DNA of 64,000 nucleotides, from positions 13,732,111 to 13,796,110 of the forward strand of contig AP025040.1 in NCBI GenBank assembly GCA_036186865.1, written 5' to 3'. Source of the DNA: Eustoma russellianum. Lineage: Eukaryota > Streptophyta > Magnoliopsida > Gentianales > Gentianaceae. The position numbers were made by a program, and so were the translations under genes. The notes under the pieces are model-generated. The model was not told where the DNA came from. It ran no database searches and saw nothing but the letters and a program-made list of their open reading frames with translations. Below are positions 12,030 to 22,082 of the stretch, one piece after another. Position 1 is the first letter of the stretch; each line of letters begins with the position of its first letter.

Positions 12030-12315
12030 CAGAGATAAATGATCAGAGTTGCGCAGCGGAAGCGTGGATTTCTTAAGTCACGTAAGAGTGAACCTCAGTG
12101 GATCCTAAGAAGATTAAGGATATCGATGAGTAGCCCTGACCGATAAAGATGACTGAAGTAAGGAGTTTTCTTAGTGCGGCCAGCTTCTACATGGAATTCG
12201 TTTAAGGATTTTCGTCAATACTGGTGTCCTTGAGTAGACGGAAGCATAAGAAGGCGAAGTTCGAGTGGACAGTTGATATCAACAAAGATATCAACAAAGC
12301 TTCGACGAGCCAAAA
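12030..12315 (+). pseudogene. Ty3/gypsy reverse transcriptase, C-terminal remnant
   Basis: Read across several frames, the segment follows the end of plant Ty3/gypsy RT: an FL-HV block, a DPKK-like block near 12110, EVRSFL near 12155, a SFYM-FVKDF block near 12185 and KAKFEWTVD near 12255. Frameshifts and stops break it. RNase H, which should follow, is absent. Confidence 0.65.
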
Positions 12316-13600
12316 AAAGAGATATCGCATAACATAATGAACTATAAACATACAAAAACATAAGTCAACAATATATATATACACACACACACACACATAC
12401 GCACACATATACATACATATACATAAATATATACATATATACATATATATACAAAGTGACCAACATAAAAATATGAAGTAATATGTAAAAGCTCATAATA
12501 TATATAGAATACGATAACAACATAGGAGTAGCGAACATGTAAAAGATATACGATAAGTCAGCATTATATGTGCTAAATGATCACTACAAAAAAACGAACC
12601 CATGCCAGATAACCAACTTAGAAATTTATAAACGTTAAGCTGTTAATATATATTGTGGGTTACTAATCCACAGAGTAATACATAATTACAAAAAAAACAC
12701 CCAGTCTCTTACAATAATAAAGAAGCAAATAGACAAACACAATTTGTTACAACATTAATGATATAACATAAACAAAACGAAAAAACATACAAATGGATAC
12801 ACGAAACAAGAGTAACTACACGACGCTAAGTACATATGCACAAGTATACACACAACTGTTTCAATGAACCCACAACATAACTAATACAACAAAACAGTAA
12901 TAAACATCATAGTATATAACGACAACAAACAACACAATTATGAAGAATACAATAACAAATATCTTGCATACAAGACATGGATTACAAAAAAATAGACGTA
13001 CAATTACAAGTTTTAAAACAAATTAACAACATACACATTTGTATTAAAGCATACTAATTATGAGTTAGAAACGGCATAGTATTGCAGGACAACATAGTAG
13101 ATTAAAGTGTAAATAATTTAATAATAGAAAAACCGTAAAAAAAGAAATTTTTATTAATTATCTTACTTGAACACCCAAATAAATTATATATATCTACATT
13201 ACTGTAAAATCCATGCATTTATGAAAGTCCTTCGGAATAATTTATATACGATATTTGTGCAATAATAAGATAAGCTAGTACGAAAAATATAGATATAGGT
13301 AACCAAAAAAAGTTTTATTATCGACGACTAACATAAGTACAAAAAGAGAGATCACGATATAAAAAAACTGAAATGAACGCGCACAACATGTATACCACTT
13401 AAAACTCAACTAATATACAATATAAATATAATACACGTGACAAACTGCAGAAAAATGTGGTGAATTCACGAGCTACACATGATACTTAAGTTATGCATGC
13501 ATTAAATAAGGACACACAACGTATGATATGTCTATACCAAACATGTTCTACAACTTAATCATTAAAATGACAACACATATTAACCTCGTGTATGTCGATA
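12316..13600. other. A-rich, G-poor block in place of RNase H and integrase core
   Basis: About 1.3 kb rich in A on the + strand and poor in G, with TA/CA microsatellite at 12371-12452 and no coding signal. It starts just after the RT remnant and ends just before the integrase C-terminal remnant. Its length is close to that of the missing coding segment. Confidence 0.6.
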
Positions 13601-14245
13601 TAATGGGGGGGAGCTACATTTGAGCACTGTTTTTTCATCCCCGGACCGATGACAGTTGGAAAAGACGATACAGACATTGAAGAACATGTTGAAGGCTTGC
13701 GCCATTGACTTCAAGGTAAACTGGGATGGAATAATCAAGTTGATCAAGTTCTCTTACAACAACAGCCACCGTAGTGCTATCGGCATGGCACTATTTGAGG
13801 CATTCTATGGTCGCAAATGTAGATCCTCTGTCTATTTGGATGAAGTGGGTGAGCACGTTATCACCGAGCCAGAGTTGATTGAGCAGACCAAAGAGAAAAT
13901 GAAGTTGATCTGTGATAGGCTCAAGGTTGTTCAAGATAGAAGCAAGAGTTGGACGTATTCGAAGAGGCGTTCCTTAGAGTTCACCGTGGGCGAGAAGGTT
14001 CACTTGGAAGTATCGCCTATGAAAGGGAGTTTCACGATTTGGCTTGAAAGATAAGATGATGCCTCGTTACCTTGGACCATACGAGATCCTCGAGAAGGTT
14101 AGTATATTGGCTTACCGATTGGTGTTACCCCCGTATTTGCTCAGGTGCACTGCGTGTTCTATTTTCTCAACTGAAGAGATATGTTCTGGATCTGAGTCAT
14201 GTGCTAGATGCACAGCCATTAAGGATCCGACCGGATGCATTGTAT
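13601..14245 (+). pseudogene. Ty3/gypsy integrase C-terminal remnant
   Basis: After a block resembling the end of the integrase core (STxFHPxTD-like, near 13622) comes a frame at 13656-14054. It reads KTIQTLKNMLKAC, a YNNSHRSAIGMA block, FEAFYGRKCRSS and VGEKVHLEVSPMKG. A frameshift near 14045 leads to MMPRYLGPYEILEKV and AYRLVLPPYL. This order is that of the Ty3/gypsy integrase C-terminal domain. No chromodomain is clear. Confidence 0.85.
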
Positions 14246-14379
14246 GAGAAGACCTCTATTCGGATCATAGACCGCAAAGACCAGGAGCTGAGGAGGACCA
14301 GGTGTGCGAACGCTACCCCGATCTCTTCAAATAAGGTGCGACAAGTTTCGCAACAAGTTTCGAGGACGAAACTTCTTGT

Positions 14380-14392
14380 AAGGTGGGTAGGA
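14380..14392 (+). promoter_or_regulatory. Polypurine tract before 3' LTR
   Basis: AAGGTGGGTAGGA immediately precedes the TGTTATA start of the 3' LTR. Confidence 0.6.
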
Positions 14393-14566
14393 TGTTATAC
14401 CTAGAAATTTTTGAACTAGTCGTTATGGCTAAATTAGAAATTAAGTAGTCGTTGGGTGTAGCAATCATTCGAAATTAAATTAAAATTAGCATACCGATTA
14501 TGTTTTAGTGAGTTTATAATGATATATAGATATAATTGTTGTGTATATATAAGTTGGGGATATAGA

Positions 14567-16659
14567 CAGTGGCAGACGTAGCAGCTACTTTTTGGGAGGG
14601 GGCAAAATTCACACTATGGGATCACCGTCCACCTTTTCGGACTCAATAGACATTTCATCGAAAATCCGGCAAAAACTCCCTTACAATATAGATATATGCA
14701 AATATTATAACATAAAATCTAAACCAACACATCCACTAATCAAAATGCAACAATAATAAGCAACCATCAACAATATCCAACAAAAGTTATTCATAAGCAA
14801 CATAACAAGCAGCAATATCCAACAAAAGTTATTAATTTGACGCTCGACATACCTTTTATTTGCGAAATGAAGGACGAGCAGCAGGAGGGATTATCGGTGG
14901 CCGCAACAAATTTCTTCGAGTTCCCAAATTCTGAAATTGTTGCATAATGTTTTCATTTGAAATGGTTCAAAAAACTTCCTTCTCTAAGTAACACAGTAAA
15001 CAGTTCGATAGTAAGTCGTCTCCCAATCGGTTGCGCAGATTAGTCTTTATTATATTCATCGCAGAAAAACTTCTTTCCACACTCGCTGTTCCGACAGGTA
15101 AGATCAGTGCTAACTCGATGAGCCGATATACTAAAGGAAAGTAATTGTGATAATTCAACTCCACCATTTTCTTTGCAAGAACTCCAAGATTAGTAATATG
15201 AGAGAATACTTCAAGGCTAATAGGACCTCCTTCATGAGCAATTAAGGCTTCTTTACCATCTTTCCAATTGTAAAATCCAATTTCCGTAAAAATATTTCCA
15301 CCACTTTTATTGTTATTTGTAAATAAATAACAATATAAACAATAAGCTTTGTCTCGAGAGACACTATATTCCAACCATTCGTAACTCTTAAACCAATCAC
15401 TTTGAAACCTTCTCTTAGCTTTTCCAAACATAGTCTATGGAAATACATGTCCAAGTGGCTGACAAGGGCCTTTAGCTAGGTACCTCCTCCTCAATGAATC
15501 TTTAATTTCATTAGGGTAACTATTTAATGGTTTTCGCAAACCCGGATCACTAATTACATCATCATCTGAAATTGAACATTCTTTTTCAACAGTTTTTTCT
15601 TTCCTCACCTTTGAACTTGAAGGTTCTGAATTTCTTGGATGTTTAATGACAAACTTGTCCATAATGTGTAGGTTGAAATAGTCAAATTCCTAAAATAAAA
15701 AATTAAAAAAGAGAGTGATACACTGGAAAAAAACTGTGAATTCAGTAACTCAAACCATAAATTACAAAATTTTCATTAAATAGGGGTCAAGCCATAAATT
15801 TCCTATTGATGATATATATATATATATTTTGGTAAAAGCAGATCTTTTCATTAAACAAAGGTCAAACCGTAAATTACAAAAATTTCAGGGGCATGTGAAG
15901 AAACCAACTACAAGGAATTGATTATTTGATGATATGCATAAACAATACAAGAATTCCTCTTCTCATGAATTTTTGTCACCAAAAAATATCCATCTTCTCA
16001 AATCGAACATAAAAAGGAATTCAAAAATAAAGCATCAAATCCAAACCGGTGGAAAACAGAAAAGAATCGACCAAAAATAAAGAATTCAAAAAATAAAGAA
16101 TCAATTGCAAATCGGTGGAGGAATCGAGCAGAGCTGCAGAAATAGGGCGGTTTAAACTTGAAGTCTTGAGAGGAGATTGCAGAAGTTTTAAGCCATCGAC
16201 AGAGAGCGGCTACGTTTTTTTTAGCGAAGAGCAGAGCGCCGCAGGGTTGGGGAGAAAGGAATTAATCGAAAAGAAAATGTTAAATGTCAATTGGGTTTGG
16301 GGTAATGACGGAAAAATGGGGAAAATATTAAATTAAAGTTTATTTTTTTTAATCATGGAAATAGGAAGGTAAAAGATGTAATATTTATTGGTTTTTTATT
16401 TTCAAAAACCAGTTTGTTTTTTATACGATATATTTTTTAGTTAGTTAAAAAAATACAAATGTGTATATCTACTAATCAAAAATTTTCCCCTAGTTCCTAG
16501 TAACACACATATATCACATATCATGAGATAGTTTTGGGATTAAAAAACAGATACCTTAAATTTAGATAATCAAAAATACAACTGCATCTACCTACTACCT
16601 AAATTTTTTCTCCGAGTTAGGGGGCGGCTGCCCCCGTGTCCCCCTTCTGAACGCCCCTG
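14567..16659. mobile_element. hAT DNA transposon, internally deleted
   Basis: The 2093-bp element begins CAGTGGCAGACG and ends CGCCCCTG, which reads CAGGGGCGTTC on the other strand. It is flanked by a perfect 8-bp direct repeat GATATAGA at 14559-14566 and 16660-16667. Imperfect CAG-N-GGCG ends and an 8-bp target duplication are hAT hallmarks. It carries one shortened transposase frame on the minus strand. Confidence 0.92.
14967..15662 (-). pseudogene. hAT transposase (TTF-finger plus dimerisation domain), deleted
   Basis: One frame of about 231 codons, broken by a single TAG at 15435-15437. The first part has a PLNSYPNEIK block and RRRYLAKGPCQPLGH, then WLEYSVSRDKAYCLYCYLF, the TTF-type zinc-finger start of ZMYM1/ZNF862-like hAT transposases. 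It then jumps to a LIELALILPVGTASVERSFS block, the hATC dimerisation domain. Several hundred residues of catalytic core are missing while the frame is kept, so this is an internal-deletion derivative. It cannot encode active transposase; the fused product, if made, would keep DNA-binding and dimerisation parts only. Confidence 0.88.
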
Positions 16660-18107
16660 GATATAGAGGAAGAAAGGAAAAAAACATTGAAATCAAAGAT
16701 ATAAATAAATAAGGGGGGCCGAATGGTAGAATAAATGAATTAGAAAAAAAATATAATAGTAAAGGAAATGGAGGTTGGGTGGTTAGGATATTAGAAAGAA
16801 AAATAAAATAAAATAAATAAATAAAAGATTTTAAAAAAAAACGTGTGAATGGGGGAGTAACTACCTCCCCCAAATTCAGCAAACTTAACTTTAAAAATGA
16901 CAAGGGGGAGGGTTTTCGGCTGGAACCAGAAACCAAAAAAAAAGAAAAAATAGAAAAATAGGGCAATAGAATGGAAGGCGACGGCAGTAAAGAGGAAGAA
17001 GAAGGAGAAAAGAGAAAGAGGAGAAGGAAGAAGAATATAGGGAAAGAAAGAGAAAATGCAACCGGGTTTATTTCAATCGCGTAGTTTGGCTGCAAATAAG
17101 TATGTTCCCTTTTCCTCTCTAAATGGTACAAATTCAAGCATGCCCTAGTGGTATATTATGTGTTTTTGTTGCTTTGATTGTTGAAATCTATACCATGTTG
17201 TTTAATCTGTGAAAAGCATGAAATTTGGAATCTGTGGAATGCCTGGACTGTATTGCGTGACTTGGATTTGATTTTAGGAAAAAATTTGATAATCAAAATA
17301 GCACACTTTTAACATGTTTAAGGTTTTTTTTGATGTTGTTTTGGCCTTAGAATAGGTTCTCATAGATTGGAAATAGGCAAAAATGTAGATCGAGGTCGAA
17401 AAACGGATGCCGAAGGCCGCCGGTGCGCCGTACGTGCCGTCGGAAATGGCTGCGTGTGGGCCGCACGCGCCCCCTGGATGTTGCTGGCGCGGAATGAAGA
17501 AAATCAAAAAAATTCGCAAAAGGGCCGGCCTGCCAGTGCGCAGACCAGGCCAGCCCTTAATGGGTCGCGGTCTGCTGCTGCAAGACCAGCCCAATTACAA
17601 TCTATAATAAAAAAAAAGGGACATGCTTAGCGGACCGGGCCGAATGGCCAACAGACCGAGCCAGGTGTTGGCCGGCCCAATTAAACGATTAACCCAAAAA
17701 AAAAGAAGGTTCAGTGGGTCGGTTGCTGACGGGCCAGACTGGAAAGAGTTGGCGGACAGGGCTGGCGACAAGGCGAGCCCATTAAGGGATTATATATATT
17801 ATCTTAAATTTCTGAAATCTAATAATGTAATTTCAATTAATTTAAAATAGAATTAATTATGAGAAAAATATAAATAAATATCAAAAAATTATAAATAAAT
17901 TCCAGAAATTATAAAATGCTGAAATTAAATTATTTCTATTAAATTTTGGTAATTGTGATAATTTATTTAATTTAGACAATTAGGTAATAAATAGAAATAA
18001 ATTAGGGAAAAATGAGGAAAAATATAGAAAATGCACAATAAATATATACAAGCCATGAGAAAATAAGTTTAACATCAAACAACATTAAATCATTACTCGG
18101 ATAATAA

Positions 18108-18234
18108 GTGAACCTAGATTTGAGTGCTGGAGGATGGTGAGGATGGGCCAGGGGGCCTCAGGCGATCATTAAGTGAACCTAGAATTGAGTGCCGGAGGAT
18201 GGTGAGGATGGGCCAGGGGCCTGAGATGATTGTG
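18108..18234 (+). repeat. Tandem 64-bp repeat inside 3' LTR
   Basis: Second copy of the LTR-internal repeat, starting TAAGTGAACCTAGATTTGAG, matching the pair at 10201-10324. Confidence 0.75.
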
Positions 18235-19044
18235 TTTTTGCATTCATGGCATGTGCATTGCATTATGGCGGGTCGTGACGTACGGGTCACGGGCGCTTAG
18301 AATGGTGTACGGTGCCGGAGCCACGACACTCAGGATGGTGTATGGTGGCGCGGCCACGTACACTCATGATGGTGACTGTGGGTGGGTACGACTCACAGCC
18401 ACTCAGTAGGTCCCGGGATCATGCATTGCATTGTGCAGTTATCGACATTCTGTGTGACATGACTTTGTTGCATGTGACATGCATAGTAGGACATACATCA
18501 CGATGTTGCGCATTCTCTATCTGGAGTGAATTAACTTTTCGTATTCATATGCTTATGTGATATCATGATATGTGCTGTGTGTTATATCATTATTGTATGT
18601 TTTCATTTGTATTAGTTGGAGGCAGGTGCCTACTGGGTGATTTCCCGTCACTCACCCCTACTCCCCCCACCAGGTGAGCAGGAAGAGATTTATGACTACG
18701 TCTTTGTTGAGGATGGGGCTGATACGGTGGAGTGGGCAGACTGATGGTCGCGCCTAGGATATAAGAAGACCCTGCGACTGTTTGTCTTTATTTTATTGGG
18801 ATCTCATCGGACATCACCTTGTTTAGATTTTCAGACTTACGTTATTGTCAAGATTTGGTTCATTATTGTATTAAGGAATTTTCTTTATCAAGAAAACTTT
18901 ATGTTATTGTATTTCGTTTCCGCGCGAAAAATTTCTACGTCTTTTCGGACATGTTGGAAATTGATTCGACGCTTTGTATTCTCCTTAGTGAGATACGGCA
19001 GGCGCACTGTTCCCGATGTTAGGGTTCGGGAGCGGTGCGCTACA

Positions 19045-19165
19045 TCTGTATCGCTTCACGATCTGATATACGCATCTTTATCCTATACTTTATGCAATAG
19101 GCTGTTTTCGCGGTTCGAACATGTCACCTCAAGGTTACAAAACGGCAACCTTATCGGTTGTTTCA
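19045..19165 (+). repeat. SINE family A, right half (interrupted)
   Basis: Continues the repeat broken at 8625: a CGCTTCACGATCTGATATAC block, CAATAGGCTGTTTTCGCGG, a TCGAACATGTCACCTCAAGG block and CGGCAACCTTA. It starts with TCTGT, the second target-site copy. Confidence 0.7.
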
Positions 19166-19506
19166 ATATGAGATAAAATGTTGAATTGGTGAAAGATAAT
19201 TGGAAAACTGGTATTGAATGTGTTCACTGTACCCCATTAAACAGTGGCATTTAAGCATAAAACCTTCTGGGTTACGATATGCACGGGTTTATGAGTGGCA
19301 TCATGGACTTTAACTATGAAAATGGAGAACGTCTATTTTTATTCACAAAAAAACAAAATCATTATTTTACCTTAATATTCCGTTAGTTAATTTATCGTCA
19401 TTTTTCCTTTTGAAATCTCAGAGGTTCAAAGAATATAATACGCTTTTTTATGAGATGTACGTTTTCCTTACAAAACAGAATGAGATGAAATGCACAATTG
19501 TGGAAC

Positions 19507-19791
19507 TAGGCGTGTTAACGAACCGAGCCGAATCGAATATTAGGTTTTTGAATTCGGGTTCGTTTAGCTAAACGAACTATTCTTCTCGATTTGTTTAGCT
19601 AAACAAACTTTAAAATTGGTTCGAGTTCGGCTCGATAACACTATATATGTTTAAATGAGCCGAATAGTTTGCGAAGAGTTGCACGTTTTAGTAAACGAAC
19701 CCAAACAGCTGTTCAATTTCGACTTGTTTATAAATAATTACCGAACGAATACGAACCAAACACGAACTGTTCGGTTCGTTGAACAGCCCTA
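19507..19791. mobile_element. hAT-type MITE, family H, copy 1
   Basis: Ends TAGGCGTGTTAACGAACCG and its near inverse, CGGTTCGTTGAACAGCCCTA. The body is full of TTCGTTTAGCTAAACGAAC palindromes. Flanks TGTGGAAC/TCTGGAAG match at 6 of 8 positions. Same family as 40809, 57228 and 58625. No coding capacity. Confidence 0.72.
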
Positions 19792-21593
19792 TCTGGAAGA
19801 ACCACGTGAAAAAAAAATCAAATGTGCTCGGCATTTCATGGAACGGTTGGCTAGGATTTTTTTTAATCAAATAAAATTTTAGCAGTAATTACTGGGTCAG
19901 AATTTTGGTTCGGCCGGCACAATAGTCACCATATAATGTACTTGGGATCAACGATACCATAAAAAAAATCTGAGATAATTACAATTTTGGTTCTAACTAT
20001 TCAAAATATTGAATTTTTTCAATATATATAGAGGTATGTTGTCATTATGTTTGTCGTTGTTGGTGCTTTTTAAAGAACTAACCTTATTCAGTTGTTCGAT
20101 AGTCTATAAAACAAATGCATGCATAAAAATAATCTTCGTACAATAGTCATACAGTGTTATCGTAATAATGTTTCTCCTAAAATGTCTTGGCATAAACGAT
20201 TATAAAGTGTCATTAATTAGCGGACTTCTAATTGGGTTGTGCCGGCTAGATATTCGTCTTATTCAATCGGGATCAACGATATGGCAGTGACATTGGAATC
20301 ATTAGATGTTAGCTTTTGACTACTAGTAAAAATTGGTGAAAATTTTAATGTTTCTGGTTAAGTTTTCAAGGGTATCCCATGCTTGTCGTTGTTGGTATTT
20401 TCCTGAAAAATGATTACTCCTGTTGTGGTTTGTCAGACAAGGGCGAATTCGGATTTTCATCAAGGACTATCGAAGGATCTTAACTTCGAAACTAACGGTT
20501 GTTGTTGTAGAAATTCTGTAATATTCAACAGTGCTAGACGTCCTAGAGTTTTACTATAGAAAAAACACTCTGACGATCAAGTCAGCTGCAAGTATTTCTA
20601 TACTTGGAAGTGTATGTGCTAGAATATTTAGATGAACATTTCTCTCTTTTTTTTGTTGTTCGCGATGAATTTTTTTTCTTTCAACCAAACATAATCTCGT
20701 TTCTGTTTGCAATCTGTTATATCGTGTCTGTGCATGACCATCATATGGTGTCACGTGGTAAGTTGCATGACTAAAGCAGCTGACGTGGCAGAAGTCTCCT
20801 TGAACTGCTTGTGCCGAACAGACCAAAGAGGCATTGGGTATAGTGTTTATGGTCGAATTATTACGCATGACCAAGGTGACAGCTGCTACTGAGGCAGGGA
20901 CAATAGCTAAGGTGACTGGTCTTTGATGCCTCTGTACTAGGAGTGTTAATGCTGAAATGAGATCCTAGCCAGCACCCAAGGCATCTCTCCGAACTGCGCC
21001 GACTTGACTATGTATCTAGACCAGAGTGGTCGATGTGAAGCCTAAACGATTTGAACCCCTAAAAGGGTAAGATGAAGTTGACTATAATGGGCAGGTTGAT
21101 TATACTTGTCGTTTACTAGGGAGGTAGTTTTGTCCTCAGATGCCTCCAAATTAGCCTTGCTGACCAGAAGAGAAAGGTTGATCTCTTAACAATGGATACA
21201 ACCCTTAATGACTAGTCCACTCTCACACATATCTAATGTTTCAAGTTTTGATTGTCTGCTCAGTAGGCAAGTAAATAAGGAGATTTTTCCATAGCACTTT
21301 TAGGGCGGTTTTATACCGTAATTTACCTCGATTTTGGTCGTGCTAGAATCCCAGTGAGCATATTTTGTTCTCTCTAAATATTTAGATCAAAACCGTTGCT
21401 ACCTTCATTTTTCCTTTTACTTTGATTTGTATCCTTCAAAGTTTCTGTTTCACTTTTCCTCTGCCAAGTTTGTTCAATTTCCTTAAGTCTCCGGCCACTT
21501 GAAACCTGTCTCCATCCATCTTCAGTCCACCCTTCACTTTCAAACAAGTCTCCTTTTACTTTTTCCTTCCGTCGTGCTTTACTCTTCTAAACC
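19792..21593. other. Intergenic DNA, unassigned
   Basis: No sustained frame. The part from about 20690 onward is less AT-rich and may be the flank of the Ty3/gypsy relic that follows. Confidence 0.35.
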
Positions 21594-21815
21594 ATGTCTT
21601 CCGACTTTCAGAATATCTTTGAAGCTGTCGGCTATATCTCTGAAGCCGCCTACATCGGAAGCTTAGGAGATAAGTCTGAGCTATGGTCCTCCTCGGAGAG
21701 CACTGCGTCCGGTGACCTCCTTGGCTTAGCTGAGAGACAAGGGACTACAGTTTCTGGTGTGACTAGGCCTAGCGATGTCTCTGAGCCAATTAGTGTTGTT
21801 TCAACAGTGGCGTAG
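21594..21815 (+). CDS. Small hypothetical open reading frame
   Basis: 73 codons, Ser/Glu/Gly-rich, starting MSSDFQNIFEAVG, with no domain I recognise. It follows a pyrimidine-rich, leader-like stretch. It lies next to a decayed Ty3/gypsy sequence and is probably a relic of the same or another transposon rather than a host gene. Confidence 0.2.
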   Translation: MSSDFQNIFEAVGYISEAAYIGSLGDKSELWSSSESTASGDLLGLAERQGTTVSGVTRPSDVSEPISVVSTVA

Positions 21816-21834
21816 TAGGCTCGTCGAAAGAAGA

Positions 21835-22078
21835 ACTATAAGTCCCACATTGTAGATCCAAATTATTTGTCCCAGATTGGGTTTAGCCTCCTGTGGAATC
21901 TTTGAAGATGGTAAACACTTCCCTTAAGTTCTTGATATACACATCAAAAGTCATGTTCATGATGAGTAGACTTCCAAGATGTGGTCTATATCGTCTCTAA
22001 ATAGAGATTTAACCAAGCTGTATTAAGTGGTTCCTGCGTTTTTCGACCTAAATAGCATGTTGATGTAACAATAGGCGC
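21835..22078 (-). pseudogene. Ty3/gypsy RT remnant, C-terminal side (interrupted by L1)
   Basis: Read on the minus strand across frames, it continues the RT at 26106-26460: a CYxxM-like stretch after the catalytic region, then DVYIKELREV-like coding with frameshifts. It ends at AACAATAGGCGC, the target-site copy of the L1. Confidence 0.5.
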
Positions 22079-22082
22079 CACA

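Larger units (their letters stand above)
8626..19044 (+). mobile_element. Ty3/gypsy LTR retrotransposon, degenerate, with nested hAT
   Basis: Two long direct repeats (8626-11142 and 14393-19044, about 2.5 kb each once the hAT insertion is removed) bracket a 3.25-kb interior. After the 5' LTR comes a primer-binding site TGGTATCAAAACC. Before the 3' LTR is a purine-rich AAGGTGGGTAGGA tract following a GAGGACGAAAC motif. Flanks are TCTGA/TCTGT, a 5-bp target duplication with one change. Only the end of reverse transcriptase and the C-terminal integrase region are recognisable, so it cannot move on its own. It inserted into a SINE. Confidence 0.9.
14393..19044 (+). repeat. 3' LTR of the Ty3/gypsy element, split by hAT
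   Basis: TGTTATACC...GCGCTACA. Removing the hAT and one 8-bp target copy leaves about 2.55 kb, closely matching the 5' LTR, including a second copy of the 64-bp tandem repeat near 18108-18234. The G-T-rich promoter-like TATATATAAG lies just upstream of the hAT insertion. Confidence 0.88.

Noticed and set aside
16595..17137. 180-codon frame on the minus strand
   Set aside because: It runs across the hAT end into LTR DNA that is A/G-rich; the translation is low-complexity Phe/Leu/Ser/Pro.
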